64,000 nucleotides of DNA from positions 186,001 through 250,000 of the forward strand of contig NZ_JAELVR010000006.1 of the NCBI RefSeq assembly GCF_016428585.1, in the 5' to 3' direction. Shown in pieces: positions 47,608 through 58,187 of this stretch. Every line of letters starts with the position of its first letter. The stretch's first letter is position 1. This DNA is from Sedimentitalea arenosa (GTDB taxonomy: Bacteria; Pseudomonadota; Alphaproteobacteria; Rhodobacterales; Rhodobacteraceae). The notes beneath the pieces are model-generated. The model was not told the DNA's origin. It worked only from the letters and a program-made list of their open reading frames with translations, and ran no database searches. The position numbers and the translations under genes were made by a program.

Positions 47608-47949
47608 ATGGGAAAACGCGATGATTTGATCGCGCAATATGCGAATGATCTGAAAACAAAATGTGGCATGACGCCGGACATGGACCTGCTGACGAAGGTC
47701 ACGATCGGCTGCGGGCCGGCGATCTATGACGCCGACGCCGCGACTGTGGCCGGAACGGACGCGGGCGAACTGGAAACCGTCAAGAACAATTTTCTCATCA
47801 AGAAGCTGGGCCTGCCGGACGGGCCCAACCTGATGGAGGCGATCGACAGCGTGATCGAGACCTATGGCAGGTCCGAGCGCAACAAGTATCGCGCTGTGGT
47901 CTATTACATGCTGACCAAGCATTTCAGCAAGGAGTCCGTCTACACCTGA
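47608..47949 (+). CDS. DUF2853 family protein
   Basis: 113 aa. GGAGTTATT precedes ATG 47608. The sequence is a small, soluble, helical protein with conserved-looking LIAQYANDLKTKCGMTPDM, GPAIYDADAATVAGTD and RNKYRAVVYYMLTKHF, as I recall for DUF2853. Function is unknown. It is monocistronic and ends at a clear intrinsic terminator. Confidence 0.85.
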   Translation: MGKRDDLIAQYANDLKTKCGMTPDMDLLTKVTIGCGPAIYDADAATVAGTDAGELETVKNNFLIKKLGLPDGPNLMEAIDSVIETYGRSERNKYRAVVYYMLTKHFSKESVYT

Positions 47950-47974
47950 CAGGGCCGGACTGGAGCCAGCCAAG

Positions 47975-48001
47975 CGCCCGGCCAGAGGGGTCGGGCGTTT
48001 T
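47975..48001 (+). terminator. Intrinsic terminator after DUF2853
   Basis: CGCCCG (47975-47980) pairs with CGGGCG (47992-47997), followed by TTTT, 25 bases after the stop codon. The inner GCC/GG sequence can extend the stem. Confidence 0.75.
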
Positions 48002-48141
48002 GCATTTGGGTCAAATGCAAAGGGCTTTGGATTTGCGGAATCATGCCGGAACGCGCTAGTGATGATCCACGGCCAGGATGGTCGGGACCTGAGATTTTCG
48101 AGACGCGTGTGGTGAGTAGGTAACACGCGGGGTGAGAGGGA

Positions 48142-48164
48142 GGGTTCCGGCGCGTCCGGGACCC
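48142..48164. terminator. Stem-loop downstream of the EVE gene
   Basis: GGGTTCCGG-CGCGT-CCGGGACCC gives a nine-pair stem with one G-U pair, lying between DUF2853 and the convergent EVE gene. T tracts are missing, so termination is only suggested by location. Confidence 0.4.
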
Positions 48165-48200
48165 TTCCGCTGTTTCAACGTCGTGTTTCGACCTGAGCCT

Positions 48201-48623
48201 TCAATCCGGTTCGGTCTCGCCCAAAGCGCAGACGATGCGCCATTCCTCCTCGGCGACGGGCTGAACCGACAGGCGGGAGTTCTTGACCAGAACCATGTCG
48301 TCCAGCCTGCCATCGGCCTTGATCTGGTCCAATGTGACCGGCACCTTGAAGGGCCGCACGGCCTTGATGTCGACGCAGTCCCAGCGTTCGTCGTCGGTGG
48401 TGCTGTCGGGGTGGCTTTCCGCGCAGACCTCGACGATTCCGACGATCTTGCGATCCTTCTGGGACAGGTAGAAAAACCCGCGATCCCCCAGCTTCATCTC
48501 GCGCATGAAATTGCGCGCCTGGTAGTTGCGTACTCCGTCCCATTCCTCGCCGGCGTCGCCCTTGGCGACCTGCTGCTCCCAGCTCCAGGTCGAAGCCTCG
48601 GACTTGAACAACCAGTAGGCCAT
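48201..48623 (-). CDS. EVE domain protein
   Basis: 140 aa. The EVE fold (related to PUA and YTH) is recognised by AYWLFKSEASTWSWEQQ at the start, GVRNYQARNFMREMKLGD, GFFYLSQKDRKIVGIVEV and SVQPVAEEEWRIV. EVE proteins bind modified nucleobases in DNA or RNA; the target here is unknown. The start codon shares its A with the YciI stop (TGATG overlap of one base), so both are probably translated together. Confidence 0.92.
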   Translation of the reverse strand: MAYWLFKSEASTWSWEQQVAKGDAGEEWDGVRNYQARNFMREMKLGDRGFFYLSQKDRKIVGIVEVCAESHPDSTTDDERWDCVDIKAVRPFKVPVTLDQIKADGRLDDMVLVKNSRLSVQPVAEEEWRIVCALGETEPD

Positions 48624-48895
48624 CAGCCGATCACCTTTTTCCACGCGACGAGATCGACCGCGTCGAACAGCCCAGCCTTGGCATAGGGGTCGTTGTCGGC
48701 CCACTTCCGTGCCGTATCCATCGACTCAACATCTAGAATGACCAGCGATCCGATCATCTGTTCGTCTTCCCCCAACAGCGGGCCGGCCTGCGCGACACAG
48801 CCGGTTTCTGCGATGTAGTCGAGATGGGCGGCGCGATTGTCGAGCCGGGTCTGCAAGGCTCCGGGCTTGTCCCGGGCGATAAGGGCGATCAGCAT
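48623..48895 (-). CDS. YciI family protein
   Basis: 90 aa. The family's small ferredoxin-like fold shows as MLIALIARDKPGALQTRL, AAHLDYIAETGCVAQAGPLL and ARKWADNDPYAKAGLFDAV, with the His and Asp of the putative active site. Its ribosome-binding site GAAGGAGG lies inside the end of gpsA, one base beyond which it starts, so it belongs to tsaD-gpsA-yciI-EVE. Enzymatic activity of the family is poorly known. Confidence 0.93.
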   Translation of the reverse strand: MLIALIARDKPGALQTRLDNRAAHLDYIAETGCVAQAGPLLGEDEQMIGSLVILDVESMDTARKWADNDPYAKAGLFDAVDLVAWKKVIG

Positions 48896-48896
48896 G

Positions 48897-49859
48897 TCAT
48901 TCCTCCTTCAGGGGTCGCGACAGCAGGTCGGCCATCGCGTCGTTAATCGTGAGATCGGTGTCCAGCAAGCCGACGACCGCGTGGGTGATCGGCATGTCGA
49001 GCCCGCTCCGTGCTGCTTCCTGCGCGACGGCGCGCGCGGTGGCTGCGCCTTCCACGGTGATGGACGGATCGAAAGCTTCGCCTCGGCCGAGCGAGAGACC
49101 CAGGCGATAGTTGCGCGAGTGATCCGACGTGCAGGTAAGGACCAGGTCCCCCAGCCCGGAAAGCCCTGCCAGGGTTTCGGGCCGCGCACCGCGCGCGATG
49201 GCCATGCGCTGCATCTCGGCGTAGCCGCGGGTCAAGAGCGCCGCTCGGGCGCTGTCGCCCAGCCCCGCGCCGATCACCGCACCACAGGCGATGGCAATCA
49301 CGTTCTTGAGAGCGCCGCCCAGTTCCGCGCCGATCACGTCGCTGGTCCGGTAAAGGCGCAAGTTCGTGGTGGTCAGATCCCGCTGCAGAACCTGCCCCAA
49401 TGCTTCGTCCGCACAGGCCAGCGTCAGTGCCGTCGGCAACCCGCGCGCGACGTCTGTGGCGAAGCTGGGGCCCGTCAGCAAGGCGATGCGTGCATCGGGC
49501 AGGAGGTCTGCGATGACTGCCGCCGCGCCCAACCCGGATTGCAGTTCGACCCCCTTGCAACAAGCGACGAGCGTTTTTCCCGTGAGGATTTCAGCGTGAT
49601 CACTCACGACTCGCCGCAATTGCTGCATGGGGACAGCCAGCAGCAGGATGTCATTCTTTGCGGTGTGGTCGAAATCTGCGCTCGGGCGCAGGGTGCCGGG
49701 CAGTGGCACGCCGGGCAGGTGTTTCGCGTGTTCGCGCGTGTCGCGCATCGCGGCCACCTGTTCTGCGTCGCGCGCCCAGAGATCGACCGGACCCTTGCGT
49801 GCCAACGACAGTCCGAGTGCGGTGCCGAAGGCGCCCGCTCCGATGATCCCGACGCTCAT
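48897..49859 (-). CDS. gpsA: Glycerol-3-phosphate dehydrogenase [NAD(P)+]
   Basis: 320 aa. GpsA reduces dihydroxyacetone phosphate to sn-glycerol 3-phosphate for phospholipids. The Rossmann start [20 protein letters not shown], the [20 protein letters not shown] helix (catalytic Lys) and [19 protein letters not shown] are diagnostic. Met 49859 overlaps the tsaD stop by ATGA; 20 upstream codons within tsaD are not used. Confidence 0.96.
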   Translation of the reverse strand: MSVGIIGAGAFGTALGLSLARKGPVDLWARDAEQVAAMRDTREHAKHLPGVPLPGTLRPSADFDHTAKNDILLLAVPMQQLRRVVSDHAEILTGKTLVACCKGVELQSGLGAAAVIADLLPDARIALLTGPSFATDVARGLPTALTLACADEALGQVLQRDLTTTNLRLYRTSDVIGAELGGALKNVIAIACGAVIGAGLGDSARAALLTRGYAEMQRMAIARGARPETLAGLSGLGDLVLTCTSDHSRNYRLGLSLGRGEAFDPSITVEGAATARAVAQEAARSGLDMPITHAVVGLLDTDLTINDAMADLLSRPLKEE

Positions 49860-50953
49860 GCCTTGGCGCCCTTCCTGCCGCTGCCCAGCAGGGCGGGGCT
49901 GATCCGGTCGAGCGGCCATCGCGGGCGTGGCACCAGGTCGAGTCCGTCGCGCGCGCCGGACCGAAACCGCTCCAGCCCGACATAGGCGATCATCGCCGCG
50001 TTGTCGGTGCAGAGCGCCAGCGGCGGCGCGGTGAAGGCCGCGCCGGCCTCGTCACAGACGTCTTGCAACGCTTTGCGGATGGTCTGGTTCGCGGCGACGC
50101 CTCCGGCCACCGCCAGCACCGGCTGGGTGGGGGCCTCGGCCATGTAGAGCCGCAGCGCGCGGCGTGACTTTTCCGCCAGCACATCCGCTACGGCCGACTG
50201 GAACCCGGCGCAGAGATCGGCGCGATCCTGTCGCGTCAGCCCGCCCTTTTCCGCAACGACCTTGTCCCGCAGGCGCAGCAGCGCAGTCTTCAGCCCCGAA
50301 AAGGACAGGTTGCAATCGTCGCGGTCCAGCAGCGGACGGGGAAAGGGAAACCGTGTCGCGTCACCCTTTTGCGCCTCGGCCTCGATCGCGGGACCGCCGG
50401 GTTGCGGCAGGCCGAGCAGCCGTGCGGTCTTGTCAAAGGCTTCGCCCGGCGCGTCGTCGATGGTGCCGCCCACACGGCTGAATTCGTCCGCACCGCGAGC
50501 GATCAGGAATTGGCAATGTCCGCCCGATACCAGCAACATCAGGTAGGGAAAGGCGATCCCGTCCGTCAGGCGCGGCGTCAGGGCATGGCCGGCTAGGTGG
50601 TTCACCCCAATGAGCGGCAGGCCGGTCGCAGCGCTGATCCCCTTTGCGCACATCACGCCAGACATCACGCCACCGATCAGCCCGGGCCCGGCGGTAACCG
50701 CGATCGCATCCAGATCACCCAGTTCGGTATTCGCCGCGGACAGCGCCTCGCGCACGCAGATGTCGAGCTTTTCGGCATGGGCGCGCGCGGCCAGTTCGGG
50801 CACCACGCCGCCAAAGGCGACGTGCAACTCGGCCTGGTCATAGACGATGGAGGACAGGATATCCGCCGGAGCGTTTTCGGTCTGCCTCAGGACGGCCGCG
50901 GCGGTGTCGTCGCAACTGCTTTCCAGCCCGAGTATCGTGAGTGTCCGCGCCAT
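49856..50953 (-). CDS. tsaD: TsaD, tRNA threonylcarbamoyltransferase
   Basis: 365 aa. TsaD (Kae1/Gcp/YgjD) transfers the threonylcarbamoyl group to A37 of ANN-decoding tRNAs. [15 protein letters not shown], the metal-binding [13 protein letters not shown] (His-x3-His), [13 protein letters not shown] and [15 protein letters not shown] are the family motifs. ATG 50953 has AGAGG upstream. It heads the operon tsaD-gpsA-yciI-EVE and is divergent from hemD. Confidence 0.97.
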   Translation of the reverse strand: MARTLTILGLESSCDDTAAAVLRQTENAPADILSSIVYDQAELHVAFGGVVPELAARAHAEKLDICVREALSAANTELGDLDAIAVTAGPGLIGGVMSGVMCAKGISAATGLPLIGVNHLAGHALTPRLTDGIAFPYLMLLVSGGHCQFLIARGADEFSRVGGTIDDAPGEAFDKTARLLGLPQPGGPAIEAEAQKGDATRFPFPRPLLDRDDCNLSFSGLKTALLRLRDKVVAEKGGLTRQDRADLCAGFQSAVADVLAEKSRRALRLYMAEAPTQPVLAVAGGVAANQTIRKALQDVCDEAGAAFTAPPLALCTDNAAMIAYVGLERFRSGARDGLDLVPRPRWPLDRISPALLGSGRKGAKA

Positions 50954-51027
50954 CGGCCTCTGACCGTTGCCCTTGTTCCGGCGCGGCGTATCACCCTATG
51001 GTTTGCCAAACAATCCCGGTGCGAGCA

Positions 51028-51768
51028 ATGACGCGGCCAAACCCGATCCTGTTGATGACGCGGACTCCGGATGCCTCCGACCGGTTCTATCGTCAATTGC
51101 CACCGGATCTGCGGGCGCGACTGGACCTATGCGTATCGCCGCTTATCGGGATCGAGGAAGTCGGAGGAGAGATCGACGTCGCAGATGCGCGTGGAGTCGT
51201 CTTCACCTCCTCCAACGGAGTCCTTGTGGCGTCGCGCCGAAGCGCGCGCCGAGACTTGCCGGCGTTCTGTGTCGGTCAGGCGACGACCGATGCGGCCAAG
51301 GCTGCCGGCTGGCACGCGCGCTGCCTCGGCGCATCGGCGGAGGAGTTCGTGCCGGCCCTTCTGGCGGAGCAGGTCGAGGCGCCGTTGCTACATCTCAGCG
51401 GTACCCATACGCGAGGTGGGGTCGCCGAACGGCTGACCGAGGGCGGTTGCCCGACGCGCGGCCAGGCGATCTATGACCAGGTATTGCTCCCCCTGACGGA
51501 TGAAGCCACTGTGCTGCTGCAGTCGGGACGTGCGGTGATCGTGCCGATCTTTTCGCCGCGCACCGCTCGGCACTTCGCCGACCAGTGTCCGAAGACGGCG
51601 AACCCCTGCCTGATCGCGCTCAGCGCGGCGGTGGCGGCACCGCTGGCGGGCTTGTCCGCCTGGCAACCGTTGGTGGCCGATCGTCCGGATGCCGACAGCA
51701 TGGCGGCCTGCGTTCAATCGTCCGCCGATCGCTTCTGCCGGGTTGAGAGAAGCGGGGGGGCGCAGTAA
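51028..51768 (+). CDS. hemD: Uroporphyrinogen-III synthase
   Basis: 246 aa. HemD closes and inverts ring D of hydroxymethylbilane; sequence conservation in the family is low. Supporting features are the opening PNPILLMTRTPDASDRF, ARGVVFTSSNGVLVA, AFCVGQATTDAAKAAGW and VPIFSPRTARHF, each at the usual place, plus location next to a HemY-N protein and divergent from tsaD. ATG 51028 is preferred; an upstream Met at 50998 is possible. Confidence 0.86.
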   Translation: MTRPNPILLMTRTPDASDRFYRQLPPDLRARLDLCVSPLIGIEEVGGEIDVADARGVVFTSSNGVLVASRRSARRDLPAFCVGQATTDAAKAAGWHARCLGASAEEFVPALLAEQVEAPLLHLSGTHTRGGVAERLTEGGCPTRGQAIYDQVLLPLTDEATVLLQSGRAVIVPIFSPRTARHFADQCPKTANPCLIALSAAVAAPLAGLSAWQPLVADRPDADSMAACVQSSADRFCRVERSGGAQ

Positions 51769-51819
51769 CATCGCTGGATCGTGTTGGGATAGACGTGAGA
51801 ATCAAAGGGGTAACCGAAC

Positions 51820-53193
<1,374 letters not shown>

Positions 53194-53203
53194 AGGACCT
53201 GCC

Positions 53204-54694
53204 ATGTTGTGGTCACTGATCAAGATTCTCCTGTTCGTCGCGATCATCGCGGCACTGGCCCTTGGCGCAGGATACCTGATGGAATCCGAAGGCGGTGTGC
53301 AGATCACCATGGCCGGGACCGAATACACGCTGGGCCCGCTCCAATCAGTACTCGCGGCGCTGGTCGGCGTGTTCCTCGTCTGGCTCTTTCTGAAGCTCTT
53401 GTCGCTGCTGATCGCGACGTGGAAATTTCTCAATGGGGATGAAACTGCCCTGTCGCGCTACTTTGATAGGAACCGCGAACAGAAGGGCTATCAGGCCTTG
53501 TCCGACGGGCTGATGGCGCTGGCTTCCGGCGAAGGCAAGCTGGCCATGGCCAAGGCGGCGAAAGCGCAGAAGTATCTGCAGAAGCCGCATCTTACGAACC
53601 TCTTGACGGCGCAGGCGGCGGAAATGACCGGCGATACGCGCAAGGCGACCGAAACCTACAAGGAGCTGGTCAAGAACGAGGAAACCCGTTTTGCCGGCGT
53701 GCGCGGGATCATGAAGCAGAAGCTCGCGGAAGGGGACACCGAAACCGCGCGCAAGCTGGCCGAGAAGGCGTTCCTGCTGAAGCCCAAGCACGAGGAGGTG
53801 CAGGACGTCCTGCTCAAGTTGCAGGCCCAAGCACATGACTGGAGTGGCGCGCGCAACACGTTGAACGCCAAGCTGAAATCAGGCGCGCTACCGCGTGATG
53901 TCTATACCCGACGCGAGGCGGTTCTGGCTCTCTCCGAGGCGCAGGACATCCTGGCCGAGGGAGCGTCGATCGAAAGCCAGGAACAGGCGATCGAGGCCAA
54001 CAAGTTGTCGCCCGATCTGGTGCCCGCCGCCGCACTGGCCGCACGCACCTATGTCGCCAAAGGTAAACCGCGCAACGCGGTTAGGGTTCTCAAGAAGGCG
54101 TGGGAGGCGCAGCCGCATCCGGACCTCGCCGCCGCTTTCGCCGAGATCGAACCGGACGAGAGCCCCGAGCAGCGCCTCAAGCGCTTCAGTGCGCTGACGA
54201 AGATCCAGCCGCAGCACCCGGAAACCCGCCTGGTCTTGGCGGAGTTGAATATCGTCGCCGAGGATTTCCCCGAGGCGCGCCGTTCGCTTGGTGACTTGTT
54301 GCAGAACAACCCGGACGCTCGCGCGCTGACGCTGATGGCGGCGATCGAACGCGGCGAAGGAGCCTCGGATGCGGTGGTGCAGGGCTGGCTCGCCAAGGCG
54401 GTGAATGCACCGCGTGCCCCTCAGTGGGTGTGCGAATCCTGCCAGCACATGCACGCGGCCTGGGCACCGGTCTGCGAGAACTGCGAGAGCTTTGATACGT
54501 TGAACTGGGTCACGCCACAGACGCCGAACCTGGCCAGCGCAACGGGAGCGCACATGTTGCCGCTGGTGATCGGGGAGCGTGAGTCTGAAAAGCCGTCCGA
54601 AGAGGACGTGATCGACGCGACTCCGGTAGACGATCTCGAACCGGAGCCGCCGAAGGACGAGTCCGAAGCCCCCGAGTCGCCGATAAAAGCCTGA
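53204..54694 (+). CDS. HemY N-terminal domain, TPR protein
   Basis: 496 aa. Two N-terminal membrane helices (IKILLFVAIIAALALGAGYL and the one around LAALVGVFLVWLFLKLLSL) precede TPR-type helices with KAFLLKPKHEEV and QEQAIEANKLSPDLVPAA. The C-terminus carries a zinc-ribbon-like CESCQHMHAAWAPVCENC (two CxxC pairs) then an acidic Glu/Pro tail. HemY-N proteins are linked by location to heme synthesis (hemD), but the biochemical role is unclear. It follows the mitofilin-like gene by 10 bases. Confidence 0.85.
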   Translation: MLWSLIKILLFVAIIAALALGAGYLMESEGGVQITMAGTEYTLGPLQSVLAALVGVFLVWLFLKLLSLLIATWKFLNGDETALSRYFDRNREQKGYQALSDGLMALASGEGKLAMAKAAKAQKYLQKPHLTNLLTAQAAEMTGDTRKATETYKELVKNEETRFAGVRGIMKQKLAEGDTETARKLAEKAFLLKPKHEEVQDVLLKLQAQAHDWSGARNTLNAKLKSGALPRDVYTRREAVLALSEAQDILAEGASIESQEQAIEANKLSPDLVPAAALAARTYVAKGKPRNAVRVLKKAWEAQPHPDLAAAFAEIEPDESPEQRLKRFSALTKIQPQHPETRLVLAELNIVAEDFPEARRSLGDLLQNNPDARALTLMAAIERGEGASDAVVQGWLAKAVNAPRAPQWVCESCQHMHAAWAPVCENCESFDTLNWVTPQTPNLASATGAHMLPLVIGERESEKPSEEDVIDATPVDDLEPEPPKDESEAPESPIKA

Positions 54695-54741
54695 CGACAT
54701 AGTACCAAGAGCGCACAGATACGATGATTTGTCGTGTTGGA

Positions 54742-54817
54742 TGGTGCCGATGATAGGACTCGAACCTACGACCCACGCATTACGAATGCGTTGCTCTACC
54801 AGCTGAGCTACATCGGC
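54742..54817 (-). tRNA. tRNA-Thr (anticodon CGU)
   Basis: On the minus strand the acceptor arms GCCGATG/CATCGGC enclose a normal cloverleaf: D arm GCTC-AGCTGGTAGA-GC, anticodon arm ACGCA-TTCGTAA-TGCGT (anticodon CGT, codon ACG), T arm with TTCGAGT. CCA is encoded (54742-54744). 76 nucleotides with CCA. Confidence 0.97.
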
Positions 54818-54827
54818 GACGCGGCGG

Positions 54828-54856
54828 TGTATAGTACCGGGCAGGGGATCAGGCAA
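54828..54856 (-). promoter_or_regulatory. Putative promoter of tRNA-Thr
   Basis: On the minus strand TTGCCT (54851-54856) and TATACA (54828-54833) are separated by 17 bases, close to the sigma-70 consensus, and end ten bases before the mature tRNA 5' end. Confidence 0.6.
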
Positions 54857-54893
54857 GGGATTTGTTGATCCTTTCCCGACCTCCCGCCGGGGG

Positions 54894-54920
54894 AAATGCC
54901 GGCCCCGACGAGGGCCGGCA
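54894..54920 (-). terminator. Terminator of the fasciclin-RTX gene
   Basis: TGCCGGCCC-CGACGA-GGGCCGGCA is a perfect nine-pair stem 13 bases after the stop codon (minus strand), followed by a short TTT run. Confidence 0.6.
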
Positions 54921-54933
54921 AAAGCAGCGTCAG

Positions 54934-56382
54934 TTAGACCAGAACGAAGTCGTTCTCGTCCAGGCTATGCACGTTGCGCAGCATGATCGAGGCATCGTCG
55001 GTCTCGATCTTCAGACCGCGTTTCGTGCTGACGGCGCTGTCCAGAACCGCCTGCGCATCGGCGAAGTCGTCCTTTGACAGGATGAGTTCGTCGCGGAAGA
55101 AGAAATCTCGCACGACGTTTTTGCCCGACAGGTCCGTGAAGTCGAAGCTGTCAGCGCCAAGACCGCCGACAAAGCGATCGTCTCCGGCGCCATCGACCAG
55201 AAGATCCTTGCCGCGGCCCCCGATCATGTAATCGTCGCCGGCCCCCCCGACGATGATGTCGGCGCCCTTGCGTCCGAACAGGAAGTCGTTTTCGCCGCCG
55301 CCGAACAGGATATCGTCCTTGCGTGTCCCGAACTCGTGCTGGCTCTCGACCTTTGGCAGATCGAGCGGAATGAGCACCCGATCGATCGCCTGGATTTCGC
55401 CGTTTGCCGTGCTGATGTCGGTCAGACCCGAGATGAACGATGCGTTGGCGATCTCGGGGTCGGCATCGACAAGCTCGGTGCCGTCGATGCCCAGTTTTGC
55501 GCCCTCAAGCGCCGTGTCGACCAGACGGGTGTCCTGAAGCTCGGCCAGCGTCGCACCCCCGGCCTTGACGTGATAGAGCAGCACGTCGGTCACCAACGTC
55601 GCGCCGAGTGCGCCAACCAGCGCTCCGGCGATATCGGCATCCGCCAGATGCGAGACGTCGAGGTCCAGATCGTCCGCCAGCTTGCGGAACGCATCATCGG
55701 TCGGCGCGAATACGGTGAAGCTCGCGTCGCGGTCATCGACGACCGCGTCAAGACCCGTCGCCTTGAGCGCCGCATCCAGAACCTCGAAACTGTCATTGCT
55801 CTCGGCCACGTCGGCGATGGTCGGGCGCAGCATTGCCTCCTGCACGTCGATCGGCAAAAGCACACGGTCGATGGCCTGAATGACTCCGTTGGTCGCACCG
55901 ATATTGGTCAGACCGGTGATGAAGTCAGGGTTTTCGACCTCGGGATCGGCATCGACAAGGGTCGTGCCGTTGACGTCGAAGCTGGCGCCGGGCAGCAAGG
56001 TGGCCACAGTGCCTTGATCTTGCAGCTGAGATACGGTCGCTGCCCCGTCACGTACATGGTATTTCAGGACGTCCGACAGTGTTTCTGTGCCGAGCGCACC
56101 CACCAGCAGGCCGGCGATTTCGGCGTCGGATTTGCCCGCCACATCCAGTCCCAGCGTGTTGCTTGCCAGTTCGATGAAGGCGGCGTCGGTCGGTGCGAAG
56201 ACTGTGAAGTCTCCCGGCGCGGTGAATACGGCATCTAGGCCTGTTGCGCCCAAAGCGGCTTCAAGAATATCGAAATTCTCGTTCGCGGCGGCGATCTCAC
56301 CGATGCTCAGCGTCGGGACCGGGTCCGGAGCCGGTGGAAAGATCTTGTTCAGCAGGTCGGACAAGAAACTGAAAAATGACAT
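54934..56382 (-). CDS. Fasciclin (FAS1) protein with RTX-type calcium-binding repeats
   Basis: 482 aa. Two FAS1 domains (about residues 25-165 and 175-320) show the family pattern: NFDILEAALGATGLDAV, FTVFAPTDAAF, LKYHV, IQAIDRVLLPIDV, then a second set. From about residue 345, glycine-aspartate nonapeptides (GADIIVGGAGDDYMIGGRG) are hemolysin-type Ca2+-binding repeats. The start at 56382 has GGGAGACCC upstream, and no Sec signal peptide is seen, so type I export is plausible. FAS1 domains mediate adhesion. No transporter genes are adjacent. Confidence 0.9.
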   Translation of the reverse strand: MSFFSFLSDLLNKIFPPAPDPVPTLSIGEIAAANENFDILEAALGATGLDAVFTAPGDFTVFAPTDAAFIELASNTLGLDVAGKSDAEIAGLLVGALGTETLSDVLKYHVRDGAATVSQLQDQGTVATLLPGASFDVNGTTLVDADPEVENPDFITGLTNIGATNGVIQAIDRVLLPIDVQEAMLRPTIADVAESNDSFEVLDAALKATGLDAVVDDRDASFTVFAPTDDAFRKLADDLDLDVSHLADADIAGALVGALGATLVTDVLLYHVKAGGATLAELQDTRLVDTALEGAKLGIDGTELVDADPEIANASFISGLTDISTANGEIQAIDRVLIPLDLPKVESQHEFGTRKDDILFGGGENDFLFGRKGADIIVGGAGDDYMIGGRGKDLLVDGAGDDRFVGGLGADSFDFTDLSGKNVVRDFFFRDELILSKDDFADAQAVLDSAVSTKRGLKIETDDASIMLRNVHSLDENDFVLV

Positions 56383-56557
56383 CTGGGTCTCCCTATTCTT
56401 CCTTTTCTGCCAAACGCACACGCGCTTCGTGCGACCAGCCCGTCTGTGGCATTGAACCTCATTCGGGCCGGATCGCGGTATGGATCAGATAAAGAAGGAT
56501 TGCGACGGACGACCTACGCTCTTGTGAGGTGCCGTGATCGTGGGCCGGCTCGGTTGA

Positions 56558-57493
56558 TCAGCTCTTGGGATCCGTGACCGACCGGGCCTTGGCGCGTTCC
56601 AGCCCCAGCTGGTGCTCGCGCCAGATCACGAGAATGTTGCCCGCGATCACCAGCGCCGCACCGGTCAGCATGACCGCGGTCGGGAGCTCGCTGAACCAGA
56701 CATAGCCGATCAGGATCGCGAATATCATCGAGGCGTAGTCGTACGGGGCCAGCATAGACGCGGGCCCGAAGCGGTAGGAGGACGTGACCAGGATTTGCGC
56801 CACACCGCCGATCAAGCCGGCCAGCACCAGCAGGGCGGCGGTTTCCGCCGAGGGCATCTCCCAGCCGAAGGGCAGGGTGAGCAGCGAGATCAGCGAGGCG
56901 GTGACCGAGAAATAGAAGACGATTGCAGCGGTGTTCTCGGTCTGCACCAACTGGCGAATGTGAATCTGCACCAGGGCCCGCGTGAGCGTGGCCCCCAGAA
57001 CCAGCATCGCTCCGAGCGTTGCGCCATCCTGCACGGTGCCGCCGCCCAGGCGCGGCCAGAGCATGATCAAAACGCCGATCAGGCCCAGAACCACGGCACT
57101 GATCCGGATCAGACGAATGCGTTCTCCCAGCATCAGTGCGGCCAGGATCAGCGTGAAGATCGGCGTGGCATAGCCGATGGCGGTGACCTCGGGCAGGGGC
57201 AACAGACCGAGACCGGCAAAGGTCAGACCCATGCCCGTGGTGCCCAGAAGTCCACGCCAGACATGTCCCATCGGGTTGCGCGTCAAAAGACCGTTGCGCA
57301 GCTGACCGCGCAGGGTCAGCCAGACCAGAATCACCGGAATGGCAAAGAAAGAGCGAAAGAACACCGCCTCGCCCGGAGGGACGTCGTCGGAAGTGGCCTT
57401 GATGATCGCGGACATGACCGTGAACAGGAAAATCGCGCTGAGCTTGAGGAGGACCGCAAGCCCGGGTCGATGCGATGTTAAGTTTATGGTCAT
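56558..57493 (-). CDS. EamA/DMT superfamily transporter
   Basis: 311 aa with ten predicted hydrophobic helices in two halves, each an EamA repeat (LLKLSAIFLFTVMSAIIKA ... and the second from ATLGAMLVLGATLTRALVQ). The loop GEAVFFRSFFAIPV and ALGYATPIF-like segment (AIGYATPIFTLILAALML) match RhaT/YdcZ-type drug/metabolite exporters. Met 57493 is the best start, though its ribosome-binding site is weak. Substrate unknown. It is divergent from the next gene. Confidence 0.88.
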   Translation of the reverse strand: MTINLTSHRPGLAVLLKLSAIFLFTVMSAIIKATSDDVPPGEAVFFRSFFAIPVILVWLTLRGQLRNGLLTRNPMGHVWRGLLGTTGMGLTFAGLGLLPLPEVTAIGYATPIFTLILAALMLGERIRLIRISAVVLGLIGVLIMLWPRLGGGTVQDGATLGAMLVLGATLTRALVQIHIRQLVQTENTAAIVFYFSVTASLISLLTLPFGWEMPSAETAALLVLAGLIGGVAQILVTSSYRFGPASMLAPYDYASMIFAILIGYVWFSELPTAVMLTGAALVIAGNILVIWREHQLGLERAKARSVTDPKS

Positions 57494-57605
57494 GGCGACA
57501 GGTCTGCGCCCAGTTGCGTCAAAGTGCAAGATGCGCCGTCGGCTTGTCTCGCAGCGCGCCATTCGCCATGCTGGCGACGATCGCGGCAGACAAGGTGGAA
57601 TCGGT

Positions 57606-58088
57606 TTGGCGAACGAAAAGGAACTGCTGACGAAACTTCTGGAAATGTCCCATTACGAAGTGGGTGGGCAGCCTGCCGACCTGCGCGACACGGATGTTCT
57701 GATCACCTCGCTGATCGACGGAGAACGGGCCCCGGTCGCCGCCTCGCTGATGGCATCGCGAATCGCCGCGGAAGGCGATCGCAAGGTGCTGCGCGGCGTG
57801 CTCATGGGCTCGGCGCTCAGGCGGAGACGGGCGATCCTGATGACCAAGGCGAATTTTGACGCCTTCACGATTACCCTGCCGGCCGTTGCGCTCAGCGCTT
57901 CGCTCAGCGCCCTGATCTTCTTCAACACCTCTGCCCTGGGCCCGGTTTCGGCCACCTATATCGGGGTCCTGTCCTTCGTCGCGGCGGCGGGGTTGCTTTT
58001 CCTGCGGCTGGTCTGGGGGTTTCGGGTCGAGCAGACCGAGGCCGACATCAAGACGATCGAGGCAGTGGCCGATCTGATCAAGCTGTGA
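57606..58088 (+). CDS. Small conserved-looking membrane protein
   Basis: About 160 aa if the TTG at 57606 (after GGTGG) is the start; an ATG at 57531 in the same frame is the alternative. The N-terminal soluble part contains ELLTKLLEMSHYEVGGQPAD and DVLITSLIDGERAPVAASLM; two helices follow (ITLPAVALSASLSALIFF and YIGVLSFVAAAGLLFLRLVW). I do not recognise the family. It is transcribed away from EamA. Confidence 0.6.
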   Translation: MANEKELLTKLLEMSHYEVGGQPADLRDTDVLITSLIDGERAPVAASLMASRIAAEGDRKVLRGVLMGSALRRRRAILMTKANFDAFTITLPAVALSASLSALIFFNTSALGPVSATYIGVLSFVAAAGLLFLRLVWGFRVEQTEADIKTIEAVADLIKL

Positions 58089-58187
58089 TGTGGACGGGTG
58101 GCGCGAAATCTCGGAGATGGCAATTTCGCGCTGGACATACTATATTAAGGCCGATCGCGTATTAGATAGCGCCGAAAGGAGCCCGCA

